Shown piece after piece: positions 48,290-59,530 of a stretch of DNA of 64,000 bases (position 1 is the first letter of the stretch; each line of letters opens with the position of its first letter). The DNA is taken from NCBI GenBank assembly GCA_002401765.2, contig NVTY02000076.1, positions 62,001-126,000 on the forward strand, read 5' to 3'. The notes below the pieces were generated by a model that saw nothing but the letters and a program-made list of their open reading frames with translations, did not search any database and was not told where the DNA came from. The position numbers were made by a program, and so were the translations under genes. The DNA is from Thiotrichaceae bacterium (GTDB taxonomy: Bacteria; Pseudomonadota; Gammaproteobacteria; SZUA-140).

Positions 48290-49671
48290 TGCACTTGCAA
48301 TCACTTTTTAGGCGCAGCTTGTCTGTCTCCGCACTGTTGGCTGCGGTGACGGCTAGTTCGTTGGCGCTAGCGGCGGAACCTGCGCAAAGTATTGTGTTGT
48401 CGTTGGATGAGGCGGTTGAGCGTGCGCTGGCAACTGATCCGCGTATCGAAGAGCGCCTGCATCTGGTGAACAAGGCGCGTGCGTTATTGCAGCGCGCAGA
48501 AGGTAGCGATGATCTCATCTTTGATGTGAATGCCTTTGTTGGTTTGACCACTCAGGTGGCGGGCGGTTTTTTTGAGCCCGGTACGGGCACGCCGCGTTCT
48601 GATAAATATGAGTATAACGGTCTCACTTCGTGGACATCGCTGCAGTTTAGTATTATCAAACCGCTCTATACCTTTGGTAAGATTGAGCACTTCTCTGCTG
48701 CGGCGAAAGGTAATATTGCCGTCAAAAAAGAGGATGTACGACTTCAGCGTGCAGAGACTACCCTTGATGTGACCCGCGCCTATTATGGTTACCTGACGGC
48801 GCGTGATACGCGGTATCTGTTTGAAGATGTAGAAGGGCGCCTGCAAAAATCGCAGGATCTGGTTGAACGCTGGATTGATGAGGCGCGTGGCGATGTGCGC
48901 CAGGCGGATCTCTATGCCTTGCAGAGTGGCATGGCGGTTGTGAGGCGATACCATGCCACGGCTGAGTCGGTTGAGGCGATTGCGTTAGCGGGATTAAAAA
49001 TGTTGGTGGGGATCAATCGTGATGTGGCGCTTGAGTTGGCGGACTCGCGTATTCGACCGGTGGATCTGCCGCTGGATACGTTGGAAGCACTTCAACAGAT
49101 GGCGTTGGAACGACGCCCAGAAATGAGCCAGCTGGCGGCGGGGTTGCAGGCGCGGCGCTCACTGGTGGCGGCACATCGAGCCGGAAAGCTGCCCAATATT
49201 TACGCGGGAATTGCGGGCATGGCCGCGCACTCACCGAAGCGAGAAAAATTAGAAAACCCTTACGTATATGACCCGTTTAATGATTACGGTGCAACACCAT
49301 TAGTGGGGGTCAAATGGAACTGGGCAACGGGTGTGCAGGCAGCTGAAGTGGCTGAGGCGAATGCGGCATTGGCCGCGTTGACCGCGCGAGCTTCATTTGC
49401 GCAGCAGGGAATTCCCTTTCAGGTCGCAGAGCAGTTTCACCATGTACAGGGTCACTATAAGGCAGTCACTGAGCTCAAAGAGGGCAGTCGTGCGGCGCGA
49501 CGCTGGATGGTGAGCCGCTATGTCGACTTTGAGGCGGGGTTTGAGGAGGCGGAGGCCGTGCTAACCGCTTTTCAGGGGTATGTGCTGATTTATAGCGATT
49601 ATCTGATGGCGGTTAATCACTATAATATGCATGTTGCGCGTCTGCGCCATGTCACAGGGGATTATTTATGA
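48289..49671 (+). CDS. TolC-family outer-membrane protein inside the mla operon
   Basis: 460 residues; signal peptide about 1-28 (ends LALAAEP), no lipobox. Two related halves of long amphipathic helices alternate with barrel strands, as in TolC/OEP proteins: SLDEAVERALATDPRI near the N-terminus; LQFSIIKPLYTFGKIEHFSAAAKGN; ERRPEMSQLAAGLQARRSLVAAHR; KWNWATGVQAAEVAEANA (all parts). It overlaps mlaD by one base (TAATG) and mlaC by 4 (ATGA), so it is an integral member of the operon. A TolC-like channel is not part of the classical Mla system, where MlaA is the outer-membrane partner. No mlaA is seen here. Function inferred: outer-membrane exit or docking for lipid traffic. Confidence 0.85.
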   Translation: MHLQSLFRRSLSVSALLAAVTASSLALAAEPAQSIVLSLDEAVERALATDPRIEERLHLVNKARALLQRAEGSDDLIFDVNAFVGLTTQVAGGFFEPGTGTPRSDKYEYNGLTSWTSLQFSIIKPLYTFGKIEHFSAAAKGNIAVKKEDVRLQRAETTLDVTRAYYGYLTARDTRYLFEDVEGRLQKSQDLVERWIDEARGDVRQADLYALQSGMAVVRRYHATAESVEAIALAGLKMLVGINRDVALELADSRIRPVDLPLDTLEALQQMALERRPEMSQLAAGLQARRSLVAAHRAGKLPNIYAGIAGMAAHSPKREKLENPYVYDPFNDYGATPLVGVKWNWATGVQAAEVAEANAALAALTARASFAQQGIPFQVAEQFHHVQGHYKAVTELKEGSRAARRWMVSRYVDFEAGFEEAEAVLTAFQGYVLIYSDYLMAVNHYNMHVARLRHVTGDYL

Positions 49672-50288
49672 AACGGTTGTTAACTATTGTCTGTTTATCT
49701 CTTTTCACGTGGTTGCCTGTCGGTGCGGTAGGAGCCAATGCACCGGCGCAGCAGTTAGTGATTGATACCACAACCAAACTGTTGGCGCTGATTGAATCTG
49801 AGCGAGAACAGATTACGGCACGCCCGGTCTATATTTACGAATTGGTCGAGGGCACTATTTTTCCTCATTTTGACTTTGAGCGTATGGGGCGGCTAGTGCT
49901 GGGTAAACACTGGCGCAAGGCGAGCAAAACGCAGCGCGAGCAGTTTGTCAAAGAGTTTAGTTTCTTGCTGGTACGTACCTATGCGACTGCAATGATGGAC
50001 TACACCGGGCAGGAGGTGATCTACCTGCCTTATCGTGAAGGGAAAAAGAAAGACGATGTGCTGGTCAGAACGGAGATCGATCAAAAAGGTGGCTTTCCGA
50101 TACCGATCGATTACAACCTGCATCTGAAAGAGGGTGAGTGGAAGGTCTATAACGTCAAGATCGATGCGGTGAGCCTGGTGTTGAACTATCGCACTACTTT
50201 TTCGGGTGAAATCCGCAAATTGAAAGGGATCGACGGTTTGATCGCTCAGTTGCAAAAGCGCAATCAGGCTGCGCGTAATGGCCAGTAA
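49668..50288 (+). CDS. mlaC: Periplasmic phospholipid-binding protein MlaC
   Basis: 206 residues. Signal peptide about 1-24. The Ttg2D/MlaC domain has FPHFDFERMGRLVLGKHWRKAS (in parts), REQFVKEFSFLLVRTYATAM, YLPYREGKKKDDVLVRTEI and the C-terminal GSWKVYNVK-like GEWKVYNVKIDAVSLVLNYR (in parts). It shuttles phospholipids between the MlaFEDB complex and the outer membrane. It overlaps the upstream TolC-family gene and the downstream mlaB. Confidence 0.93.
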   Translation: MKRLLTIVCLSLFTWLPVGAVGANAPAQQLVIDTTTKLLALIESEREQITARPVYIYELVEGTIFPHFDFERMGRLVLGKHWRKASKTQREQFVKEFSFLLVRTYATAMMDYTGQEVIYLPYREGKKKDDVLVRTEIDQKGGFPIPIDYNLHLKEGEWKVYNVKIDAVSLVLNYRTTFSGEIRKLKGIDGLIAQLQKRNQAARNGQ

Positions 50289-50613
50289 TAGTGCTGGGGC
50301 GCAGCTTGAATCTCAGCCTGATGGGGTGTTTCTGTTGTCAGGCGAACTGAGTTTTGCCAGTGTGCCGGGCGTGCTGCGGGCGAGCCAGCCATTACTTACG
50401 AGTGGTATTGAGCGTGATGTCGCTATCACGATCGATTTGCAGGGGGTTGGCCGCAGCGATAGCGCCGGTATTGCCCTGTTGGTGGAATGGGCGCGTAATG
50501 CTAACTATCAAAATAGTGAAATTACCTTTCTCAATATTCCGCCTCAGATGCTGGCACTAGCCCGCCTGAGCGGCCTTGAGGCGGTTTTGGGCTTGTCCCC
50601 AATACCCTCGTAG
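50278..50613 (+). CDS. mlaB: STAS-domain protein MlaB
   Basis: 111 residues. The STAS fold core is VAITIDLQGVGRSDSAGIALLVEWAR, with serine at the position where E. coli MlaB has threonine (DTAG). It binds MlaF and supports its ATPase activity. It overlaps mlaC by 11 bases. Downstream are the 148 bases leading to ibaG, including a short GCGC-rich stretch but no clear terminator. Confidence 0.85.
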   Translation: MASNSAGAQLESQPDGVFLLSGELSFASVPGVLRASQPLLTSGIERDVAITIDLQGVGRSDSAGIALLVEWARNANYQNSEITFLNIPPQMLALARLSGLEAVLGLSPIPS

Positions 50614-50761
50614 CGTGTTATTGCGCTTAAAAAATGGCGCTGTTGGCGCTAATCATCTCGTTTTGCAGTATTTTCTGCTACCATAGCGCGATATTTTTAC
50701 CATAAACAGAACAGCCGAAGGTGATGCAAATCGCGTGCTGGTTGGTGAGCGAGATTTTTTG

Positions 50762-51016
50762 ATGCAAATTGATGAAATAAAAAAGATGATTGAGGCTGGA
50801 ATGCCAGACAGCCAGGTGAGTTTGAGTGGTGATGGTACCCATTTTGAGGCGGTAGTCATCAGCGACTCCTTTGAAGGCAAAGGGATGTTGCAGCAGCATC
50901 GGATGGTCTACGCTACGTTGGGTGACAATATTGAAAATGCCTCGATACATGCGCTTTCAATGAAGACCTATACCCCGGCTCAGTGGGAAGATGTACAGAA
51001 GCGCAGGGTGCTTTAG
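50762..51016 (+). CDS. ibaG: BolA-family protein IbaG
   Basis: 84 residues from ATG 50762 (MQIDEIKKMIEAG); a longer frame begins 27 bases earlier. The fold has the alpha-beta-beta-alpha layout of BolA with the GDGTHFEAVVIS strand, the QHRMVYATLGD helix start and HALSMKTYTPAQW at the end. IbaG pairs with monothiol glutaredoxins in iron-sulfur trafficking and acid response. The position between mlaB and murA is the conserved mla-ibaG-murA order. Confidence 0.93.
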   Translation: MQIDEIKKMIEAGMPDSQVSLSGDGTHFEAVVISDSFEGKGMLQQHRMVYATLGDNIENASIHALSMKTYTPAQWEDVQKRRVL

Positions 51017-51088
51017 TTTCGATTAAAGTGAAGGCCTCTGTCTTCATCTGGGGCTTCACCCGCTACATTTTGATAATGGTCTATTTAA

Positions 51089-52357
<1,269 letters not shown>

Positions 52358-52422
52358 AGCCGGGATTGAAAGCGAATTAAATAGCAGTTTAATCAATTGC
52401 GAAATGAATGTGAACAAATGAC

Positions 52423-53061
52423 ATGAGTGACACTATTACCATTGCCCTATCGAAGGGCCGTATCTTTAAAGAGACCCTGCCGCTGCTTGAGCACGCTGGG
52501 ATTATTCCGTTGGATGACCCGACCACCAGTCGCAAACTGATTCTGGATACTAATCTTGATGATGTAAAACTGGTGGTGATTCGTGCCTCCGATGTGCCGA
52601 CCTTTGTCGAATATGGTGCGGCTGATATGGGCGTCACTGGTAAAGACGTGCTGGTTGAGCATGGCGGTGAAGGACTTTATGAACCGCTTGATTTGAAAAT
52701 TGCCCGTTGCAAAATGATGGTCGCTGGGCCCAAAGATGGGGTGGTGGATGAGGGCCGACTGCGCATCGCGACCAAATATGTTGAGACGGCTAAGCGTTAT
52801 TTTGCCGCACAGGGGCAGCAGGTTGAGATCATTAAACTTTATGGTGCGATGGAGCTAGCGCCGATTGTGGGCCTGGCTGATCGCATTGTTGACGTGGTTG
52901 ATACTGGCAATACATTGAAGGCCAATGGGCTGGTAGCGATGGACCACATCGCCGATATCAGTTCGCGCCTGATCGTCAACAAGGCCTCGATGAAGATGAA
53001 GCATGAGCGTATGAAGCGCTATATCGATTTGATTGCTGAGGCCGTGGCGCAAAAAAATTAA
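52423..53061 (+). CDS. hisG: ATP phosphoribosyltransferase, short form
   Basis: 212 residues: the short HisG lacking the C-terminal regulatory ACT-like domain. The catalytic domains are intact: [15 protein letters not shown] near the start, [11 protein letters not shown], and the PRPP loop [13 protein letters not shown]. Short HisG proteins need the HisZ regulatory subunit to be active; no hisZ is in this window, so one is expected elsewhere. It catalyses the first step of histidine synthesis. Confidence 0.95.
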   Translation: MSDTITIALSKGRIFKETLPLLEHAGIIPLDDPTTSRKLILDTNLDDVKLVVIRASDVPTFVEYGAADMGVTGKDVLVEHGGEGLYEPLDLKIARCKMMVAGPKDGVVDEGRLRIATKYVETAKRYFAAQGQQVEIIKLYGAMELAPIVGLADRIVDVVDTGNTLKANGLVAMDHIADISSRLIVNKASMKMKHERMKRYIDLIAEAVAQKN

Positions 53062-53097
53062 TGTTCGTGTCGATGTTTCAGATGATGGGAGTTGTCC

Positions 53098-54402
53098 GTG
53101 GTTAAGATTGTACGCCTGGATGCGGCGGCCGTCGATTTTAGACGCCAGCTTGATGAGCGCCTGGCATGGGATAGCGCCTCCGATGAGGGTGTTAACCAGG
53201 TTGTACGCGAGATCCTTGCTGATGTGCGTCAGCGCGGTGATGCCGCAGTGGTGGAGTACACCAATCGTTTTGATCGCCTTAGCGCTGAAAACATGGCTGC
53301 ATTGGAGGTTCCTTTATCCGCTTTGAAGGCGGCGCGTGCCAGGGTCGACCCTGAGCAGTGCAAGGCACTGGAGTTTTCTGCGGAACGTCTTTATGCCTAT
53401 CACAAACATCAGACGGTGGCATCGTGGTCTTATACCGAGGCCGACGGCACACTGCTCGGGCAACAGGTCAGCGCGATCGATCGTGTCGGGCTTTATGTGC
53501 CAGGCGGCAAGGCTGTCTACCCATCGTCGGTATTGATGAATGCCATTCCGGCCAAGGTGGCGGGGGTTTCTGAGCTGATCATGGTGGTGCCGACGCCAGA
53601 CAATATTGTCAATGACATGGTGCTGGCGGCGGCGGATATCGCTGGCGTTGACCGTGTCTTTACCATTGGTGGCGCGCAGGCCATCGCGGCGCTTGCCTAC
53701 GGTACTGAGACCGTGCCTCAGGTGGATAAGATTGTGGGGCCGGGCAATATTTACGTGGCGACGGCGAAAGGGATGGTATTTGGCGCGGTGGGTATTGATA
53801 TGATCGCGGGTCCTTCTGAAATTTTGGTGATTAGCGATGGTGAGACTAACCCGGACTGGATCGCGATGGATCTCTTTTCGCAGGCTGAGCATGATGAAGA
53901 TGCACAGTCGATCCTGGTCTCGCCCGATGCAGATCACCTTGATGCAGTGCAGACTAGTATTGATAAGCTATTACCGACGATGGAGCGCGCGGCGATTATT
54001 CGCCAATCACTACAGGCACGAGCGGCCTTTATTAAAGTCGCCGATCTGGACCAGGCGGCTGAGATCTCCAATATGGTGGCGCCGGAGCACCTGGAGTTGT
54101 CGGTTGAAAACCCGGTTGAATTGACGAAAAAGATTAGCCACGCTGGCGCTATTTTTATGGGACGCTATACCGCCGAGGCGTTGGGTGATTACTGTGCTGG
54201 CCCGAATCACGTACTGCCGACCTCACGCACGGCGCGTTTTTCATCGCCACTGGGGGTTTATGATTTTCAGAAGCGCTCAAGCCTGATTATGTGCTCGGCG
54301 CAAGGGGCATCGACGCTGGGCAAAACAGCATCGATACTGGCGCGAGGCGAAGGGCTTACGGCGCATGCGCGTTCTGCTGAATACCGTATCAAAGACGATT
54401 AA
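53098..54402 (+). CDS. hisD: Histidinol dehydrogenase
   Basis: 434 residues from GTG 53098, which has GGGAG at the right distance; TTG 53092 directly abuts that site and is less likely. Blocks: [69 protein letters not shown], and [13 protein letters not shown] with zinc- and NAD-contact residues. It oxidises histidinol to histidine in two steps, the last of the pathway. hisC, which often follows, is absent here. Confidence 0.95.
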   Translation: MVKIVRLDAAAVDFRRQLDERLAWDSASDEGVNQVVREILADVRQRGDAAVVEYTNRFDRLSAENMAALEVPLSALKAARARVDPEQCKALEFSAERLYAYHKHQTVASWSYTEADGTLLGQQVSAIDRVGLYVPGGKAVYPSSVLMNAIPAKVAGVSELIMVVPTPDNIVNDMVLAAADIAGVDRVFTIGGAQAIAALAYGTETVPQVDKIVGPGNIYVATAKGMVFGAVGIDMIAGPSEILVISDGETNPDWIAMDLFSQAEHDEDAQSILVSPDADHLDAVQTSIDKLLPTMERAAIIRQSLQARAAFIKVADLDQAAEISNMVAPEHLELSVENPVELTKKISHAGAIFMGRYTAEALGDYCAGPNHVLPTSRTARFSSPLGVYDFQKRSSLIMCSAQGASTLGKTASILARGEGLTAHARSAEYRIKDD

Positions 54403-54522
54403 AACACCGATTAACCGTGTATACCGGGTGAATAGTTCACCCTGCTGTCGCTTTTCTCAATAGACAGATAAGAGTATGCTTAGTATTAAGTTGCGATGAT
54501 GCAACGAGCAAGGAGAAGATAA

Positions 54523-55116
54523 ATGACTGCGCGTAAGGCCACAGTCAGCCGCAACACATCGGAAACACAAATCACGATTTCTATTAATCTTGATGGTAGC
54601 GGCGTTGCTAATTTTGAGACCGGGGTACCCTTCCTAGACCACATGCTAGACCAGGTAGCACGCCATGGTCTGATCGATATCGATGTAAAGGCCAATGGCG
54701 ATCTGCACATCGATGCCCATCACACGGTTGAAGATGTCGGCATTACTCTGGGCCAGGCGTTGACCCAGGCACTGGGTGATAAGCAGGGCATTCGTCGTTA
54801 CGGCCATGCCTATGTACCGCTCGATGAGGCGCTGTCACGTGTTGTGATCGATCTCTCTGGACGGCCCGGCATTGAATACAACGTTGATTATCCACGTGCA
54901 CGCATCGGTGATTTTGATGTTGATCTGCTACTTGAATTTTTCAATGGTTTTGTCAATCACGGCCAGGTAACGCTGCACATTGATAGCCTACGCGGCAGCA
55001 ATGCCCATCATGTGGCAGAGACAATCTTCAAGGCGTTTGGGCGTGCATTGCGCATGGCGGTTGAGGCCGATACGCGCATGGCTGGTATTCTCCCATCAAC
55101 GAAAGGGCATCTGTAA
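54523..55116 (+). CDS. hisB: Imidazoleglycerol-phosphate dehydratase
   Basis: 197 residues: the dehydratase only, without the N-terminal phosphatase found in enteric HisB. Metal-binding motifs are [13 protein letters not shown] and [13 protein letters not shown], repeated later as [11 protein letters not shown] and [15 protein letters not shown]. Histidinol-phosphate phosphatase must be supplied elsewhere. In the 120 bases upstream, GGGTGAA/TTCACCC (54426-54442) forms a 7-bp hairpin with no T-run, of unknown role. Confidence 0.95.
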   Translation: MTARKATVSRNTSETQITISINLDGSGVANFETGVPFLDHMLDQVARHGLIDIDVKANGDLHIDAHHTVEDVGITLGQALTQALGDKQGIRRYGHAYVPLDEALSRVVIDLSGRPGIEYNVDYPRARIGDFDVDLLLEFFNGFVNHGQVTLHIDSLRGSNAHHVAETIFKAFGRALRMAVEADTRMAGILPSTKGHL

Positions 55117-55178
55117 CGCTGATTCGGTGTGAACGATTCACTGTATAGATTTCATCAGTAGAGGTTGGGATAAGCGGA

Positions 55179-55826
55179 ATGGCAACAGTTGCAGTCATTG
55201 ACTATGGCATGGGTAATATCCGTTCCGTCTCAAAGGCGTTAGAACATGTGAGTGGCGACACAAAAGTGGTCGTGACGCACAATGCAGAAGAAGTGCTGCG
55301 CGCGGATCGTGTGGTGTTACCGGGTGTTGGTGCACTGCAAGATTGCGTGAGTGAACTCAAGCGTCTTGGGCTCGATGATGTGATCAGAGAGACGGTGTGC
55401 AATAAACCTTTTATGGGGATCTGCCTCGGGATGCAGGCGTTGTTGGATTGTAGTGCTGAGAACGGTGGTACCGAGGCGCTCGGTATTATCCCTGGTGAGG
55501 CGCGACACTTTGCCGATCAATTAAAAACAATTCCAGAGACAGAAGCACTTAAGGTGCCACACATGGGGTGGAATCAGGTGCATCAATCGAAGGCGCACCC
55601 GATGTGGCAGGGCATCAAACAAGATAGTCGCTTCTATTTTGTGCATAGCTACTATGTTGCCACTAAGAGTGACTCAGTGGTGAGTGCGACTACACCGTAC
55701 GGTTTCGATTTTACTTCAGTGATCGACCGGGAAAATATTTTTGCAGTACAATTTCATCCAGAAAAGAGTCAGCACGCAGGGCTTGCGCTGTTGGCTAATT
55801 TTCTAAGCTGGGATGGAACCCATTAA
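55179..55826 (+). CDS. hisH: Imidazole glycerol phosphate synthase, glutaminase subunit
   Basis: 215 residues, class I glutamine amidotransferase. The nucleophile is Cys82 in MGICLGMQALL; the histidine-glutamate pair lies in VQFHPEKSQ near residue 194. The oxyanion strand PGVGAL is at residues 48-53. It makes ammonia that passes to HisF. hisA is 37 bases downstream. Confidence 0.96.
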   Translation: MATVAVIDYGMGNIRSVSKALEHVSGDTKVVVTHNAEEVLRADRVVLPGVGALQDCVSELKRLGLDDVIRETVCNKPFMGICLGMQALLDCSAENGGTEALGIIPGEARHFADQLKTIPETEALKVPHMGWNQVHQSKAHPMWQGIKQDSRFYFVHSYYVATKSDSVVSATTPYGFDFTSVIDRENIFAVQFHPEKSQHAGLALLANFLSWDGTH

Positions 55827-55863
55827 TGACCACCACGATAGCTAACTTGTTTGAGGACCAATC

Positions 55864-56601
55864 ATGTTAATGATACCTGCCATTGATCTTAAGGATGGGA
55901 AATGTGTGCGCCTACGACAGGGGCGCATGGATGACGACACGGTATTTTCTGACGACCCGGTTGCGGTTGCGGGGCGTTGGGCGGCGGCGGGCGCACGACG
56001 CCTGCACCTGGTCGATCTTAATGGTGCGATTGAAGGTGAACCCGTCAATGGCCAGGTGATCCATGATATTGCCGAGGCGTACCCCGATTTGCCGATTCAG
56101 GTGGGTGGTGGTATCCGTGATGAAGATACCATTCAAGGCTATTTGGAGGCGGGCGTGAGTTTTGTCATCCTGGGTACCGCGGCGGTCAAGGAACCTCATT
56201 TTGTCGGCGATGCTTGCAGTGCATTCCCAGGTCATATCATCGTCGGCCTTGATGCCAAAAATGGCAAAGTGGCGACCCATGGTTGGTCGAAGCTTTCGCA
56301 TCATGATGTGATCGATATGGCGCAGCATTTTGAGCGTGACGGGGTTGAGGCGATCATCTACACCGATATCAGTCGTGACGGCATGATGGGCGGCGTTAAC
56401 ATTGAGTCGACCGTTGCATTGGCACAGGCGATCACCATTCCGGTTATCGCTTCTGGTGGGATTAGCTCATTGGATGATATTCGTGCGCTGGGTGAGGTTG
56501 CTGAAGAGGGGATCGTTGGCGCTGTCATTGGCCGCGCACTTTATGAAGAGGCCTTTGATTTTGCCGAGTGTCAAAAACTGGCCGATACCTTCGCTCAATA
56601 A
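55864..56601 (+). CDS. hisA: Phosphoribosylformimino-AICAR ribotide isomerase
   Basis: 245 residues, half-barrel-duplicated TIM barrel. Catalytic aspartates: [16 protein letters not shown] (Asp8) in the first half and [14 protein letters not shown] in the second. Phosphate-binding glycine loops are QVGGGIRDE and IASGGISS. It performs an Amadori rearrangement, and its product is the substrate of HisHF. It lies between hisH and hisF. Confidence 0.96.
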   Translation: MLMIPAIDLKDGKCVRLRQGRMDDDTVFSDDPVAVAGRWAAAGARRLHLVDLNGAIEGEPVNGQVIHDIAEAYPDLPIQVGGGIRDEDTIQGYLEAGVSFVILGTAAVKEPHFVGDACSAFPGHIIVGLDAKNGKVATHGWSKLSHHDVIDMAQHFERDGVEAIIYTDISRDGMMGGVNIESTVALAQAITIPVIASGGISSLDDIRALGEVAEEGIVGAVIGRALYEEAFDFAECQKLADTFAQ

Positions 56602-56643
56602 AAATTGATCAATAAAACCATTGAATAGAAAGTCGAACCTTAC

Positions 56644-57414
56644 ATGAGCCTTGCTAAGCGTATTATTCCCTGTCTCGATGTCGATGATGGGCGGGTGGTT
56701 AAAGGTGTTCAGTTTGTCGATATCCTTGATGCGGGTGATCCCGTTGAAGTGGCACGTCGTTATGATGAGCAGGGTGCGGATGAACTGGTTTTTCTCGACA
56801 TCACCGCCAGTTCTGATAATCGCGAAACCATGGTTCATGTGGTCGAAGAGGTCGCGAGCCAGGTCTTTATTCCGCTGACGGTGGGTGGTGGCATTCGTGA
56901 ACTGAGTGACATTCGTCGTATGCTCAATGCGGGTGCAGATAAAGTGGGTATCAATACCGCTGCCGTGAATAATCCCGAGTTTGTACGTCAGGCGGCAGAA
57001 CGTTTTGGCACGCAATGCATTGTGGTGGCGATCGATGCCAAGCAGGTGAGTGATGGTAAGTGGGAGATCTTTACTCATGGTGGACGCAAGGCGACCGGCA
57101 TCGACGCGGTTGAGTGGGCAAAAAAGATGGCCAACTTCGGTGCCGGTGAGATTCTACTGACCAGTATGGATCGTGATGGCACGCGTGATGGTTATGATCT
57201 TGCATTGACCCGCGCGATCAGTGAGGCGGTGCCGGTACCAGTGATTGCATCCGGTGGTGTGGGCACATTAGAGCATCTGGTTGAAGGTGTGATCGAAGGC
57301 AAAGCAGACGCGGTACTCGCGGCCAGTATCTTTCACTTTGGCCATCACACCGTGCAGGAAGCAAAAGACGCCATGTCAGCACGAGGGTTAGAGATGAGGG
57401 CGCTTGATGTCTGA
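56644..57414 (+). CDS. hisF: Imidazole glycerol phosphate synthase, cyclase subunit
   Basis: 256 residues, TIM barrel homologous to HisA. Catalytic Asp11 in [15 protein letters not shown] and a second in [11 protein letters not shown] (about 130); VGGGIREL and [10 protein letters not shown] bind phosphate. It joins ammonia from HisH to the ribotide to make imidazole-glycerol phosphate and AICAR. It overlaps hisI by 8 bases. Confidence 0.97.
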   Translation: MSLAKRIIPCLDVDDGRVVKGVQFVDILDAGDPVEVARRYDEQGADELVFLDITASSDNRETMVHVVEEVASQVFIPLTVGGGIRELSDIRRMLNAGADKVGINTAAVNNPEFVRQAAERFGTQCIVVAIDAKQVSDGKWEIFTHGGRKATGIDAVEWAKKMANFGAGEILLTSMDRDGTRDGYDLALTRAISEAVPVPVIASGGVGTLEHLVEGVIEGKADAVLAASIFHFGHHTVQEAKDAMSARGLEMRALDV

Positions 57415-57790
57415 TTTTCTCGATGAAGTTAAATGGACCAGCGATGGGCTTGCTCCAGCGATTGCGCAAGATGTGACTGATAATAGCGTATTGATGGTTG
57501 CATGGATGAATCGCGAGGCATTGCAGTTAACGGTTGATACCGGCCATGCAGTTTACTGGTCACGTTCGCGCAAAAAACTGTGGCATAAAGGTGAAGCGTC
57601 GGGTCATCAGCAGCGCATCAAAGAGGTTCGCCTTGATTGCGATAACGATGTGATCTTGCTGAAGGTTGAACAACTTGGTGGTATCGCCTGTCATACCGGG
57701 CGTCATCATTGCTTCTTTAAAATTTACCGCGCAGGAAAGTGGGTTGAAGTTGAGCCGGTCCTGAAAAAACCTGAAGATATCTACCGCTAA
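57407..57790 (+). CDS. hisI: Phosphoribosyl-AMP cyclohydrolase
   Basis: 127 residues from ATG 57407. Zinc- and magnesium-binding motifs: [40 protein letters not shown], and [12 protein letters not shown]. It is the cyclohydrolase only; the pyrophosphohydrolase HisE is not fused and not seen downstream, where a 549-base non-coding gap begins. It overlaps hisF. Confidence 0.96.
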   Translation: MSDFLDEVKWTSDGLAPAIAQDVTDNSVLMVAWMNREALQLTVDTGHAVYWSRSRKKLWHKGEASGHQQRIKEVRLDCDNDVILLKVEQLGGIACHTGRHHCFFKIYRAGKWVEVEPVLKKPEDIYR

Positions 57791-58339
57791 GACGCCTCTC
57801 TGTTTCGGCGGTGCTAACTTTTTCGGTTGATGTCCATCGACTGAGTTCAAAACCTAACGTTCCGATATAGTGCTTGATTATTGATGCGCCAAGCTAATGC
57901 CTGGTGCTGTCCGTTGTCGATGGTGTTATTTGAGAGTGGCCCACGCTAAAGTTTTATTGTTTTTGAACGATGCGCTTTACGGTTAATAGTTTTAGCGCAC
58001 AAGCACTAATGACGCGTGGTGATTGCAGTTAGTCGCAGCCAATAGTCATAACAGGTGTCGAGCTGGGTTGCACTGCTGTCAGCTTTTATCGTTGCCAATA
58101 CGCATCTCTCTATTAGGTTAAATTCCCCGGCACTCCCTTATCCTTATTTTGCAGCGCCCTCGAAAGTCTTCGAGTTGAACAAACATCAAAGAAAACGTGC
58201 TAGTGGCAGATAACTCAAAGCATAGGAATGGCTTACTACCGTGTAGGGTCTTAGTCATTAGTAGCCGTTTGTCGGCTAAATAAAACCGCTTATCTGCTTT
58301 CACGTGACCCGTCGTAATATGAATGGTACTACTAAAACC
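57791..58339. other. 549-bp gap between hisI and fimT with no recognised gene
   Basis: No open frame above about 25 codons with a ribosome-binding site was found on either strand. A CTCGAAAG/TTCGAG hairpin lies near 58150, and CAAAG-type stretches follow, but I could not fit a known riboswitch (the c-di-GMP aptamer was considered and not matched). It likely holds the promoter of the fimT-pilY1 operon and marks the join between the histidine operon and the pilin genes. Confidence 0.5.
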
Positions 58340-58903
58340 ATGAAAAATAGACACACAGGATTCACTTTGATTGAGTTGATGGTCACATTGGCCATCGCAG
58401 CCATTCTGTTGTCACTGGCGGTTCCCAGTTTTCAGACGATGATTGCCAATAATCGCATTACCAGCCAGCTCAATGAGCTGGTGACTGCGGTCAATTACGG
58501 GCGCAGTGAGGCCGCTAAATCCAATACTACAGTTATCCTGTGTGGCAGCGCTAATCCAACAGTAGCGGCGCCGGTTTGTGGCGGCACAGCAATAGGGTGG
58601 CTGTTATTCACGAGTGGTGATGGAAATAACAGCTTTGATGTCGCTACCGACACCCTTATTCGTGTTGGTACTTTTATCCATCCCAGCATTCAAGTGAGTG
58701 CCAATCCTGCATTGGCTGATGGCTTAGTCATTAATGCCAACGGATCCACTAATGAGGATGGTAACATCGCCATTGCGGCCATATGCGATGACCGTGATAA
58801 TGATGGCACCTTTGATGTTGCCTTTGGAAAGGAACTTCGAGTGGCACCCTCCGGGCACATTCAAGCGGTATCGTCACCGATCGCAATATGCACTTTTCCA
58901 TAA
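58340..58903 (+). CDS. fimT: Minor pilin FimT (GspH/FimT family)
   Basis: 187 residues from ATG 58340, giving a 7-residue leader MKNRHTG before FTLIELMVTLAIAAILLSLA; ATG 58319 is an alternative. Glu5 of the mature protein is present. The GspH/FimT globular part has NYGRSEAAKSN and ends ICTFP with a Cys pair (AICDD..AICTF). Minor pilins prime pilus assembly, and FimT homologues bind DNA for natural transformation in some bacteria. First gene of the minor-pilin operon. Confidence 0.88.
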   Translation: MKNRHTGFTLIELMVTLAIAAILLSLAVPSFQTMIANNRITSQLNELVTAVNYGRSEAAKSNTTVILCGSANPTVAAPVCGGTAIGWLLFTSGDGNNSFDVATDTLIRVGTFIHPSIQVSANPALADGLVINANGSTNEDGNIAIAAICDDRDNDGTFDVAFGKELRVAPSGHIQAVSSPIAICTFP

Positions 58904-58906
58904 GTC

Positions 58907-59530
58907 ATGAGCAAAAAATTCAGGTTAAAAATGTCTAATTATTATGTTGAAAATCGTTGCAATAGCCCCACTGTGCGCCCTCTAAAGGTTCGTAATAGCA
59001 GAGTGATTTCCAGTCAGGGAATATCCGAAAAGGGCTTCACCATGATCGAGGTTGTTATTGCAATGTTAGTGCTGATGGTTGGATTGCTGGGTATTGCCAG
59101 CATGCAAACTTACGGAGTACAAGCCACGATGAAATCTCATCAGCAAGCCATCGCGATGGTGCAGGCACAAGATATTGCCGACCGTATTCGCACTAATATT
59201 TCTGGTTTGCGTTCAACGCAATATACCAATGCCATTCCCGGTGCAGCGCCTAACCCAACTTGTATCGCACTGGCGGCCACCTGCACCCCCGCTGAACTGG
59301 CCGCGACCGATCTCTTCAATTGGCAAGCAGAAAATGCCGCTTCGCTACCCTTAGGTCAGGGTAGCATTACCTGTACTGATATCGATGCTGGCACAGCTGG
59401 CACGCTTGAAGCCGGTTCAAGCTGCATCATCACGCTGCGCTGGGACGGCAATCGCAACGGCGCTGAGGGGCTGGATTGCAGTGGTTCGATATTGGATCTT
59501 GCCTGTTTGCGCATGAGGGTCATGCTGTGA
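58907..59530 (+). CDS. pilV: Minor pilin PilV
   Basis: 207 residues from ATG 58907, three bases past fimT. The pilin motif is SEKGFTMIEVVIAMLVLMVGLLGIASMQ (quoted in part as KGFTMIEVVIAMLVLMV), Glu5 present. The leader would be 43 residues; GTG 59003 would give an 11-residue leader and is a serious alternative, though neither has a strong ribosome-binding site. The globular part has two Cys pairs. The stop overlaps the pilW start as GTGA. Confidence 0.85.
   Translation: MSKKFRLKMSNYYVENRCNSPTVRPLKVRNSRVISSQGISEKGFTMIEVVIAMLVLMVGLLGIASMQTYGVQATMKSHQQAIAMVQAQDIADRIRTNISGLRSTQYTNAIPGAAPNPTCIALAATCTPAELAATDLFNWQAENAASLPLGQGSITCTDIDAGTAGTLEAGSSCIITLRWDGNRNGAEGLDCSGSILDLACLRMRVML

Noticed and set aside
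58130-58290. Cyclic-di-GMP riboswitch before fimT
   Set aside because: CAAAGC is present, but the conserved GGCAAAC and closing helices could not be found.
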